64,000 nucleotides of DNA, taken from NCBI GenBank assembly GCA_963663005.2, contig CAXXHH010000014.1, positions 248,001 to 312,000 of the forward strand, given 5' to 3'. The notes beneath the pieces are model-generated. The model had not been told where the DNA came from. It saw only the letters and a program-made list of their open reading frames with translations, and made no database searches. Shown here one piece after another: positions 49,377 to 56,341 of this stretch. Made by a program: the position numbers and the translations under genes. The first letter of the stretch is position 1. Each line of letters begins with the position of its first letter. The stretch comes from CAINVV01 sp963663005. GTDB taxonomy: Bacteria; Bacteroidota; Bacteroidia; Bacteroidales; Prolixibacteraceae.

Positions 49377-49778
49377 ATGGAAAATGAACGAATTGGGAAA
49401 GGACACAGCTCCCTCCATAGATCGTACAGTGAATCATTCAAACGAATGGTTGTTTCAGAGTTTGAAAGGGGGCCACTCAACAAAGATCAGTTGCAGGTTA
49501 AGTATGGCATTGGTGGTAATTCCAGAGTTTTGGTATGGTGCAGGAGATATGGTAAATTGCACTATCCATACAGAGGAAATATAACTGGTCGTCCGATGAA
49601 AGATCCACAAAAGCAACGCATCAAAGATTTAGAACAACAGCTTAAAGCAGAGAAGTTAAAAGTTCTGGCCTACCAGAAGCTTATAGAGATCGCTGAGCAG
49701 GAGGAAGGTATCAGTATATTAAAAAAAGACGGAACCAAACAATCAGATCGCTTGCACAGACCTACCCCAGAGAAATAA
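49377..49778 (+). CDS. IS3-family transposase OrfA
   Basis: 133 residues. HTH of the IS3 OrfA type (SYSESFKRMVVSEFERG, LQVKYGIGGNSRVLVWCRRY), then a coiled-coil/leucine zipper (residues 80-112, QRIKDLEQQLKAEKLKVLAYQ). Binds the IS ends. TTA AAA AAA G at 49719-49728 (A7 run at 49721-49727) is a slippery site: a -1 shift there leads into a frame reading RRNQTIRSLAQTYPREISMFC and on into OrfB, giving the OrfAB transposase. Confidence 0.92.
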   Translation: MENERIGKGHSSLHRSYSESFKRMVVSEFERGPLNKDQLQVKYGIGGNSRVLVWCRRYGKLHYPYRGNITGRPMKDPQKQRIKDLEQQLKAEKLKVLAYQKLIEIAEQEEGISILKKDGTKQSDRLHRPTPEK

Positions 49779-49780
49779 GT

Positions 49781-50644
49781 ATGTTCTGTGAGTTGTTTGG
49801 TTATAGCAAACAAGCGTATTACAAGGCCAGATCTCATGCCCGATGTTTTGCCTATAAAGAAAAGGAGGTTAAAGAGGCAGTTCTACAAATCCGAAGACAT
49901 ATGCCCAGACTGGGAGTAAGGAAACTCCAATATCTGCTAAGAGGAGAATCAGTCAGTGCCGGATTAAAGATAGGCCGCGATAAGTTGTTCACAATTTTGC
50001 GCAAGGAGGGATTACTTATTCATAAGCGAAAAAAGTATACTGTTACAACTAACTCCAGGCATTGGATGCACAAATATCCTAATATAGTAAAGGAACTTGA
50101 ATTGGTAAGGCCAGAACAAGTATGGGTTGCCGACATAACCTATTTGGAAACAATCGAAAGCAGTGTTTACCTGCACTTGATAACAGATGCCTATTCAAAG
50201 AAGATTATGGGCTATGAATTATGTGATAACCTGGAAGCAGCATCAAGTTTAAAGGCACTGCAAATGGCTTTAAAAGGGAGAAAGTATGGTGATCAACCAC
50301 TGATACATCATTCAGACAGAGGATTACAATATTGCAGCAAGGTCTATGTTAACTTACTAAAATCCAATGGCATTAACATTAGTATGACAGAAAATGGAGA
50401 CCCTTATGAAAATGCAGTTGCGGAAAGGATCAATGGGATTTTGAAAGATGAATTTGGCCTTTCAGAGCGTTTTGAGAATATGGATCAAGCAAAAATCCAA
50501 ACAAACCAAAGTATCAGAACTTACAATATGTGCAGACCACATTTAAGTTGTAACATGATGACCCCGGCAAACATGCATCACCAGGATAAAATCAGATTGA
50601 AAACCTGGAATAAAAAAACCTCAAACATTTTTGTGGATGTTTGA
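49781..50644 (+). CDS. IS3-family transposase OrfB (DDE integrase core)
   Basis: 287 residues from the ATG two bases after the OrfA stop; in IS3 elements the active enzyme is usually the OrfAB fusion made by -1 frameshifting. N-terminal HTH_21-like segment (RHMPRLGVRKLQYLL), then the rve core with the DDE triad: Asp in VADITYL, Asp in HHSDRGLQY, Glu in ENAVAERINGILK. Ends NIFVDV with its stop inside a terminator hairpin. Confidence 0.93.
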   Translation: MFCELFGYSKQAYYKARSHARCFAYKEKEVKEAVLQIRRHMPRLGVRKLQYLLRGESVSAGLKIGRDKLFTILRKEGLLIHKRKKYTVTTNSRHWMHKYPNIVKELELVRPEQVWVADITYLETIESSVYLHLITDAYSKKIMGYELCDNLEAASSLKALQMALKGRKYGDQPLIHHSDRGLQYCSKVYVNLLKSNGINISMTENGDPYENAVAERINGILKDEFGLSERFENMDQAKIQTNQSIRTYNMCRPHLSCNMMTPANMHHQDKIRLKTWNKKTSNIFVDV

Positions 50645-50651
50645 GGTTTTT
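50614..50651 (+). terminator. IS3-element terminator overlapping the OrfB stop codon
   Basis: AAAAACCTCAAACAT (50614-50628) pairs perfectly with ATGTTTGAGGTTTTT (50637-50651), a 15-bp stem with 8-base loop; the TGA stop at 50642 is in the 3' arm. Confidence 0.85.
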
Positions 50652-50696
50652 AACCAACTTTATTATTCAAAAAATAGTCAACCTAATTTAGGACTA

Positions 50697-51700
50697 GTCA
50701 CTTTGTGTTGATGGCTGGAAAACCTTTTGTTGGAAGTATTTTTAAAGAACAGATACCACTTAATAAAATTCTTTCGATGAGCAAGGGATAGTCCGCGATG
50801 AACATTTAGATTCCCTTTCAAATGACCAAAGAAAGACTCCAGACCGTTGGTCGATTTAGGTATCCTGTTATTATCAATGTAATGAAACATGTTAGGTAAT
50901 GCCTTCTTCATAACAGAGAAGGACCTACGAACCATTTTATGAGTGTACCAATATCTTCTTGTCTTTTCATTAAAACTCTTTCTTCAATAAAGTCTCGATA
51001 CTTTTCGTGCCATCTAAAAAGACTCACAATCCAATAGTCCCGTTGGTCTGCTGTATTGATTCGGTGTATCTGTAAAACAATTTTTCTGAGCTCAATTCCA
51101 GCCTGGCTTTTAGGACTAGTGGACAGCCAAATCCGACACATCCGCTGTATATGCACCAAACACCGCTGTGCAATCACCTCCTTGCTCACTTTCCTTATAG
51201 CCTTAAGCAGAGACTTGTGACCATCACAGGTAATACTTTCAATATTGACACCTAACGATATCAGATTCTCAAGATCTTCCTTCATCTCTTCGTACCATTC
51301 TCCATCGGTAAGACGATACAATTGAGTGAATTTGATCGTATTATCACGGTAAAGAATAAGGCACAAATCATTTTTGAAATAAGTGCCATCAATCAAAAGG
51401 TTAACCTTTTCTGATGGGAAGACACTCAGTAGTGGCGGTTTCGATAGATAATCACTGAAATAACGCTTTAAAGTACTCACTGAATAGCCACTCTCCTGGG
51501 CCAGATCCTCTAATCTCCTTCTGTCTGAAATCCACTTTTCAAACCAAATAAACCGATTAGACTGAGCAACTCCTGAATTGGTTCGGGTAAATAGTAATCC
51601 GCAATTTTTGCATTTAAATCGTTGCTTCCCTTCCCGATTTCCCCAACCAATCACATCGGTACTTTTGCAACCCCAACATGCTTTTTTTTATCGTTTTCAT
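50697..51700 (-). pseudogene. IS256/IS1249-like transposase, frameshifted and truncated by IS3
   Basis: The large frame (51654-50908) has a CxxC...CxxC zinc ribbon (CWGC, FKCKNCG), an HTH, and an IS256/mutator-type core with LLIDGTYFK and TCDGHKSLLKAI. Near 50972-50975 (T4 on the coding strand) the frame shifts; the next frame goes on as KTRRYWYTHKMVRRS, STNGLESFFGHLKGN and RGLS. At the start, ATG 51700 (MKTIKK) joins ACWGCKST only if one A of an A8 run (51682-51689) is skipped, possibly transcriptional slippage. The last nine codons lie beyond the IS3 insertion, at 49308-49335. Non-functional as assembled. Confidence 0.8.
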
Positions 51701-51705
51701 ACAAC

Positions 51706-51738
51706 AAAAAAAAGTAATTGAAACCACTTTCAATTACT
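51706..51738 (-). terminator. Insulating terminator upstream of the transposase
   Basis: AGTAATTGAAA (51713-51723) and TTTCAATTACT (51728-51738) form a perfect 11-bp stem with a 4-base loop. On the minus strand it is followed by a run of U (51712-51706) just before the transposase ATG at 51700. It would stop outside transcription from entering the IS. Confidence 0.75.
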
Positions 51739-51813
51739 CTCTTTCAATCCCTTTATTGGTAAGGCCTACAGAACTTTTTACCAACCATTTTTGACCATTA
51801 TATCTTCTTAGTG

Positions 51814-51880
51814 TGGCGAGGGTTCCGATGGATCGGGGCGACCTTCCCGATTGTAAATCGGGACGCTCTAACTGACTAAT
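51814..51880 (-). pseudogene. Partial tRNA-like sequence (Val-UAC-like), 3' of GIY-YIG ORF
   Basis: On the minus strand a D-arm-like CAGTTAGAGCG, an anticodon arm CCCGA-TTTACAA-TCGGG (anticodon UAC) and AAGGTC variable loop lead to a tRNA-like 3' end CCTCGCCA. The acceptor 5' strand is missing, and where the T-loop TTCGA should be there is GATCCATCGG. It begins at the stop codon of the GIY-YIG ORF. Not a functional tRNA. Confidence 0.6.
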
Positions 51881-52124
51881 TACGCGCAATTAATTTTTCA
51901 AGATAATTCCGGCTCTTCTTTCTTTTAATCTCACTTTCCCTTATGATAGCATCGTGCTTGTTATCAAACTTTTCAGAATAAATCATTTTCCATGGGATAC
52001 CTGGTCTGGTTGAAGGTGTGGAACCTGCGTTATGTTTTAATAATCTTGTAGAAATATCATGAGTGAATCCAGTATAATATTGATCTCTGGTCTCACTGTA
52101 AAGAATGTAAACATAGTAGTTCAT
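51876..52124 (-). CDS. GIY-YIG nuclease family protein (small, UvrC-like domain)
   Basis: 82 residues, the whole length one GIY-YIG domain: YVYIL at 4-8 and YYTGFT at 16-21, Arg in STRLLKHN, and a late Glu in RESEIKRKKSR that fits the metal-binding Glu. Cleaves DNA in related homing enzymes and UvrC; the role of these single-domain proteins in Bacteroidota is not established. Both sides carry partial tRNA-like sequences in the same orientation, which is unusual for a plain housekeeping gene. Confidence 0.9.
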   Translation of the reverse strand: MNYYVYILYSETRDQYYTGFTHDISTRLLKHNAGSTPSTRPGIPWKMIYSEKFDNKHDAIIRESEIKRKKSRNYLEKLIARN

Positions 52125-52180
52125 TGCTGAGTAAACTTGTTTTCATTAAAGTTAACCCATTTCAATCAAAAAGTAGAAAC

Positions 52181-52210
52181 AAAAAAGGCCGTCTCTCACG
52201 AAACGACCTT
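52181..52210 (-). terminator. Terminator downstream of the Met-tRNA-like fragment
   Basis: On the minus strand AAGGTCGT (52210-52203) pairs with ACGGCCTT (52192-52185, one G-U pair) and is followed by a U-run (to 52181). This is what usually follows a real tRNA gene. Confidence 0.65.
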
Positions 52211-52216
52211 CTTTAA

Positions 52217-52271
52217 TGTAGCGAGGGCGGGGCATGATCCCGCGACCTCATGATTATGAATCATAATACGG
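52217..52271 (-). pseudogene. tRNA-Met-like 3' half next to the integrase (candidate att site)
   Basis: Minus strand: anticodon arm TATGA-TTCATAA-TCATG (anticodon CAU), AGGTC variable loop, T-stem GCGGG/CCCGC, 3' end CCTCGCTACA. The 5' half is absent. The T-loop is ATCATGC in place of TTCGATT, while the stem is kept. Its broken side faces the integrase gene 120 bases away, as expected for the attachment site of an element inserted into a tRNA gene. Confidence 0.6.
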
Positions 52272-52353
52272 TTATTTTCTATTTTAATTCAATTTAATTA
52301 ATATTACTGAATAACAGGAATATAATAAATTTTATTTTGTTTTATTTTTTTAT

Positions 52354-52388
52354 TTTGTATGCAAATTTATTATATTTGTATGCAAATT
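52354..52388 (+). promoter_or_regulatory. Paired 14-bp direct repeats overlapping the integrase promoter
   Basis: TTTGTATGCAAATT occurs at 52354-52367 and 52375-52388, 21 bases apart (two helical turns). Each repeat has TTTG/CAAA dyad arms. TATATTTG (52371-52378) fits the -7 box and overlaps the second repeat, so a bound protein would control the integrase directly. Confidence 0.55.
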
Positions 52389-52397
52389 ATATGCACT

Positions 52398-53618
52398 ATG
52401 GAAAAAGAGTATTTCATTTCATTATGGCTCGACACTCGAAGGACGAAGAAAAATCATAAGTATCCGGTTAAGGTTAGAGTTTTCACACCTGAGCCAAGGA
52501 TTCAGAAGCTCTATCCAACAAAATTTGAATTTACCAAAGACGAGTTCAAAAGCATTTGGGAGACTATTAAACCCCGTGAGGAAAACAAGAGTATCAGGGA
52601 TGCACTGCGGTTAGTCGAGAAAAAAGCTATTGGTGCTGCAGAAAAATTGTCTCCTTTCACTTTTGAAGAGTTTGAAAAACTGTTCTTACCAGGGGGGAAA
52701 AAGGATGCTAATAATGTTGTCTCCTTATACAATGAAGCCATCGCTGGCTACAAAAGGGATAAGAGGATTGGTACTGCAACAAATTATGAATGCAGCTTGA
52801 AATCACTGCTCAAATATCATGGAGCTGAAAAATTGTACTTTCAATACGTTACCGTACAATGGCTCAAGGATTATGAAAGGTATATTACCGAAGACCTGAA
52901 TCAGAGCCTGACAACTGTTGGTATCTATCTTCGGCCATTGCGTTCAATATTTCACAAAGCAAACATAGACTCTAAAATCTATCCCTTTGGGAAGGAAATT
53001 GAGGGCAAATACACTATTCCAGAACCTGGCGGTACTAAAAAAGCATTGACCAAAGACAAAGTACGTATATTGTTTCAAGCAACACCAAAAACAGCTGAAC
53101 AAGAGAAAGCCAAGGCGTTTTGGTTCTTTTCCTATTCCTGTAACGGCATGAATATTAAAGATATTGTCACTTTAAAAGCCAAAAATATTTCAGGAGACGT
53201 TATTACATTTGATCGTGCAAAAACGGTAAGGACAAAGAGGAAACAGTCAAAAATAATAGCCTACCTTAATAGTCACACCTTGGAGGTCATAGAGAAGTAT
53301 GGTAATCCACGACCAGAACCCGATGATTATGTTTTCCCAATAATTGACAAGAATGCCAATGCAGAAATACAACACAGGCAAATTGGCAATTTCGTCCGTT
53401 TCGTTAACCAGAATTTTCTGAAATTCGCTAAAAGTGCTGGCCTCGATGAAAAAATATCGACATATTATGCCCGACATTCATGGGCAACAATTGCGATCCA
53501 GAGTGGAGCCAGTATGGAATTTGCAAGTGAAGGACTTGGCCATAGTAATTTAAGTACAACGAGAGCTTATTTCGCTGGATTTGAAGACGAGAAGAAGAGG
53601 GAAATTTCAAAAAAATGA
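52398..53618 (+). CDS. Tyrosine recombinase/integrase of an integrative element
   Basis: 406 residues from ATG 52398 (the earlier ATGs at 52359 and 52380 lie in the repeat/promoter region). N-terminal Arm-like DNA-binding (residues 1-80), SAM-like core-binding domain (about 95-185) and catalytic domain (about 210-395). C-terminal motif YYARHSWATIAIQSG gives the Arg and His of the active site; the nucleophile Tyr is in TTRAYFAGF. The first Arg box reads YSCNGMNIKDI, with Asn where Arg is usual; this variant is seen in a Bacteroidota integrase group. First gene of the element; the tRNA-like fragment upstream is the probable att site. Confidence 0.93.
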   Translation: MEKEYFISLWLDTRRTKKNHKYPVKVRVFTPEPRIQKLYPTKFEFTKDEFKSIWETIKPREENKSIRDALRLVEKKAIGAAEKLSPFTFEEFEKLFLPGGKKDANNVVSLYNEAIAGYKRDKRIGTATNYECSLKSLLKYHGAEKLYFQYVTVQWLKDYERYITEDLNQSLTTVGIYLRPLRSIFHKANIDSKIYPFGKEIEGKYTIPEPGGTKKALTKDKVRILFQATPKTAEQEKAKAFWFFSYSCNGMNIKDIVTLKAKNISGDVITFDRAKTVRTKRKQSKIIAYLNSHTLEVIEKYGNPRPEPDDYVFPIIDKNANAEIQHRQIGNFVRFVNQNFLKFAKSAGLDEKISTYYARHSWATIAIQSGASMEFASEGLGHSNLSTTRAYFAGFEDEKKREISKK

Positions 53619-53693
53619 TGGACTTTACAGCCCAAAGTAAAAGTAAACCAAAGGCTAAAAGGGTGCCGAAAACTAAGACAACAATCGAATAAA

Positions 53694-54614
53694 ATGAAAA
53701 ATTCTAAGGAGATTATTGATGCCGAAATTGCATACTGGGTAAATCGTGATAAATCATATCAGAGTTTTTTTCAGGCTAAAGTAATCAAGGGAGTTTTTCG
53801 ATATTGCGATGTCGTGACTCAGAGTTTAGACAATCGAGATGTATTAATAAAGCGGTTTATTGAGGGTATGGTGTTAACCAAACAATACATTGATACGAAT
53901 GACGATGATTTGCGTGAACCCATTGATAAGTTAACAAAGCCTGTTATAGACTTGATAAAGACTGCCGTTACCACTGACGAATATCGCAAACATATAATAG
54001 ATCTTGAAATTACTGGGACAGATATTCTGAATTGCGGGGGAGGGATTACCTCCGTTGTCACCAAAGAGGAAATATTAAGGCATATAAAGCGAAAAAATAT
54101 ATTCCCTATCATGCCCAGTGATATCGCAGCGATTCTCCCTGATTACAAAGATTATAAGATGAAACAGTATGGGGGGAATGCATCAAAACAGATGGAAAAT
54201 GAATCAAAGAGATCAAAGCCAGAGCAAAAGCCAATATTTAAGAAGGAAGCAGTGAATGAGATTTATGACTTATTAAAAGACTTCTTCAGCGAAATAGATC
54301 AAAGTCAATTAAAACCCCTGATCGAAACTGGGGATGATGCCAAAGAATATTTAATATTTTTAGAAAACGGAAACCGTTTGGCAGATGCTTTTAAGCAACT
54401 TAAAGAAGCAGATCTAATAACTGGTTGCTCAAAAAAAGTGCTTGAAGCATGGATTTTAAAGAATTTCAGGTATTCTTCTCAAGGGGAAATCAAATCATTT
54501 TCAGTTCATTACATTAATGACCTTATTTCTTCAAACAAAGATTTGTGCCAAAACCCAATCTTGAATGTAAAATTGGATAAGGATACTGGTAAATACAAAA
54601 TAACAAAAGCGTAA
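53694..54614 (+). CDS. Conserved-looking hypothetical protein of the integrative element
   Basis: 306 residues, no signal or membrane segment. Not recognised. N-terminal 150 residues are helical and charged; a Lys/Glu-rich linker (about 160-185) leads to a C-terminal part (EYLIFLENGNRLADAFKQLK, ADLITGCSKKVLEAWILKNF) that looks like a small helical module found at the C-terminus of other proteins in Bacteroidota mobile elements. Located directly after the integrase, it may regulate excision or transfer, but nothing in the sequence proves this. Confidence 0.7.
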   Translation: MKNSKEIIDAEIAYWVNRDKSYQSFFQAKVIKGVFRYCDVVTQSLDNRDVLIKRFIEGMVLTKQYIDTNDDDLREPIDKLTKPVIDLIKTAVTTDEYRKHIIDLEITGTDILNCGGGITSVVTKEEILRHIKRKNIFPIMPSDIAAILPDYKDYKMKQYGGNASKQMENESKRSKPEQKPIFKKEAVNEIYDLLKDFFSEIDQSQLKPLIETGDDAKEYLIFLENGNRLADAFKQLKEADLITGCSKKVLEAWILKNFRYSSQGEIKSFSVHYINDLISSNKDLCQNPILNVKLDKDTGKYKITKA

Positions 54615-54724
54615 AATAAAATACTGGTTTCATACTGGTTTTATACTGGTTTTTTTTTACCGTATTGTAACCGACAAAAGATGCATATAGTATTGCAGCA
54701 TTATTAATAAATAATGTACGCCAT

Positions 54725-55096
54725 ATGCAAGTCTATACTTTTGAAAAACTGCCAGATGCCATCTCCGACCTAAGCCGGAAGGTGGACAAAATGAACCTGA
54801 TTTTAATCGGGCTAAGTGACAAAAATCCTCCGATCACCCACGAACCCGACAAGTGGAATACCCTGGATGAAATCATCGCACAAGATCCTGAACACAGAAG
54901 TAAACCTACTTTTTATGGATATGTTTCCCGTGGCGAATTAAAGAGCCATAAGTCAGGGAAAAGGCTCCTTTTCCTACAATCTGAATTTGAAGAGTTCCTG
55001 AAAAAGGACAGGAGGAAATCTGTACCTGAACCAGAAGCGAACATTGATCAATACTTGGTTCAACCCAAAAGCAAAAAGCTGAGCCATGGAAAATAA
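54725..55096 (+). CDS. Helix-turn-helix/excisionase-like protein
   Basis: 123 residues. An N-terminal amphipathic coiled coil (about 5-30, KLPDAISDLSRKVDKMNLIL) is followed by a MerR/Xis-like winged HTH (about 60-95) that reads PTFYGYVSRGELKSHKSGKR and ends LLFLQSEFEEFLKK, the usual 'fold, wing, LxFxxxEFxxFL' form of HTH_17. Proteins of this shape beside integrases work as excisionases or regulators. The 10-base overlap with the next gene shows an operon. Confidence 0.8.
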   Translation: MQVYTFEKLPDAISDLSRKVDKMNLILIGLSDKNPPITHEPDKWNTLDEIIAQDPEHRSKPTFYGYVSRGELKSHKSGKRLLFLQSEFEEFLKKDRRKSVPEPEANIDQYLVQPKSKKLSHGK

Positions 55097-55604
55097 CCCA
55101 TCACCCAGCCTTCAGTACCCTTTGCCCCAGCAAGTCAAAGAAAATCAATATTCCGGAAATTGGCAAGTCTCTACCCTACTGGGTAGCAATAATCCGCCTG
55201 CACGAATAACCTTCGGAGCTCAAATATTTCTCCCACCTCCAAAGCATCTTTATTCCATTATGGTTGAATCTGACGGTCAGTACGAGGATGCGTTCCCCCA
55301 AAGGCATATCCTGAACTTTCTAAAAAGCCAAAATTGGCGGATTACCCTGATCAGTACAAACAAGGCCGGCGCCATGAAGTGCTTCTCCCAGACCAATGAA
55401 TACCACATGCCTGGCGATGACTGGCGGATGATCATGATCTATGTGAAACTACTCCCTGATACGACCGATCTGGAAGAAACCACATATCACCAAACCCTGT
55501 CGGAGTCCGGCGAGTTTTCGATTAGCATCAAAGGTATTGATGGGTTTGTCGAATGGTACAACAGCTTCTTCCTGCGGACAACGACTCATCCATCATCCCT
55601 ATGA
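55086..55604 (+). CDS. Hypothetical protein (element operon)
   Basis: 172 residues, Pro-rich N-terminus, no known motif seen. Pattern is a mixed alpha/beta cytosolic protein with many aromatic residues (HLYSIMVESDGQYEDAF, GDDWRMIMIYVKL). It overlaps the HTH gene by 11 bases and shares ATGA with the next gene, so translation is coupled. Probably a replication or regulation accessory. Confidence 0.65.
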   Translation: MENNPSPSLQYPLPQQVKENQYSGNWQVSTLLGSNNPPARITFGAQIFLPPPKHLYSIMVESDGQYEDAFPQRHILNFLKSQNWRITLISTNKAGAMKCFSQTNEYHMPGDDWRMIMIYVKLLPDTTDLEETTYHQTLSESGEFSISIKGIDGFVEWYNSFFLRTTTHPSSL

Positions 55605-56341
55605 ACGGCTGGATTAAACTTCATAGGAAAATACTGGAGTGGGATTGGTACACTGATCCCAATACCATGAGGCTATTCATCCACTTGCTGCTGAAAGCAA
55701 ACTGTGAGCCTGGCGAGTGGAGAGGGTACAAAATCATGCCTGGTCAGTTGATCACCAGTCTGAGGACATTAACGCGGGAATCAAGGCTCTCAGAGCGGGA
55801 AGTTCGCACAGCACTTACTAAGTTAAAATCGACGAACGAACTGTCACTCCAAACGACAAGCCAATTTAGCATTATAACTATCTGTAATTGGGAAGATTAC
55901 CAACAACAGAACTCAAGCGAACGACAAACAAAACGACAAACAGCGCGTCAAACCAACGACAACAAACAAGAAGATAAGAAGAAAGAAGATAATAAATATA
56001 ATGCATTTTACGATTACCAGCTTACACTCTCATACGAGTACCTCGGAAAGTACCCAGAGGCAAAAAAGGATGTTGACAGCTATAAAAAATTCGTCGATTG
56101 GCTCTTTGGCGCGAATGGTTTTAAGGTGATCGATGTTCTGGGTAATATCGTGGAGACCAGAAAATCAAATCTTCTCAGGCTGGAAAAACAACTGTCCTTT
56201 CTCAACTACACCAAACTCAAATCCGATGCGATGGGCAATGTTATGCCAATCTTTGAAGCAATGGAGAACTGGGGTAAGCTCAAAGAGCGGAAAGATTTTT
56301 ACAAGACAGCAATTACCTTCCTTAAAAACACAAAGAAATGA
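55601..56341 (+). CDS. DnaD-like/phage-type replication initiation protein
   Basis: 246 residues from ATG 55601, which overlaps the upstream stop (ATGA); the longer ORF from 55553 is less likely. The N-terminus (GWIKLHRKILEWDWYTDPNT, then RLFIHLLLKA and RTALTKLKSTNEL) matches the winged-helix N-domain of phage replisome organisers. A Gln/Lys-rich linker (about 105-135) and a helical C-terminal part follow. It would load the primase-helicase encoded next; the stop overlaps that gene's start (ATGA). Confidence 0.8.
   Translation: MNGWIKLHRKILEWDWYTDPNTMRLFIHLLLKANCEPGEWRGYKIMPGQLITSLRTLTRESRLSEREVRTALTKLKSTNELSLQTTSQFSIITICNWEDYQQQNSSERQTKRQTARQTNDNKQEDKKKEDNKYNAFYDYQLTLSYEYLGKYPEAKKDVDSYKKFVDWLFGANGFKVIDVLGNIVETRKSNLLRLEKQLSFLNYTKLKSDAMGNVMPIFEAMENWGKLKERKDFYKTAITFLKNTKK

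Larger units (their letters stand above)
49339..50696 (+). mobile_element. IS3-family insertion sequence, complete (1358 bp)
   Basis: Ends are imperfect inverted repeats (left starts TCGTCCTGAAAAAAGTTGAC, right complement starts TAGTCCTAAATTAGGTTGAC). A 3-bp GTC duplication flanks it (49336-49338 and 50697-50699), normal for IS3. Removing the IS and one GTC rejoins the host transposase frame exactly: the downstream codons read TKNEKSLDR and a stop at 49308. OrfA and OrfB are both intact, so this copy may be active. Confidence 0.88.
49181..51794 (-). mobile_element. Decayed IS (IS256/IS1249-like transposase), interrupted by an IS3-family element
   Basis: Terminal-type inverted repeats TCAAAAATGGTTGGT (49181-49195) and its exact complement (51780-51794) flank a minus-strand transposase pseudogene and a nested IS. 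An 8-bp direct repeat TCTTAGTG lies just outside (49164-49171 and 51806-51813) and may be the target duplication, although the 9-11 bases between it and the inverted repeats do not match well. IS limits are therefore approximate. A hairpin terminator upstream of the transposase start insulates it from outside transcription. Confidence 0.7.

Noticed and set aside
52217..52271. Functional tRNA-Met gene
   Set aside because: The 5' half and the TTCGA T-loop are missing, so it cannot fold as a complete tRNA.
53617..53691. Small basic ORF after the integrase (MDFTAQSKSKPKAKRVPKTK...)
   Set aside because: About 25 residues, overlaps the integrase stop; too short to support without conservation data.
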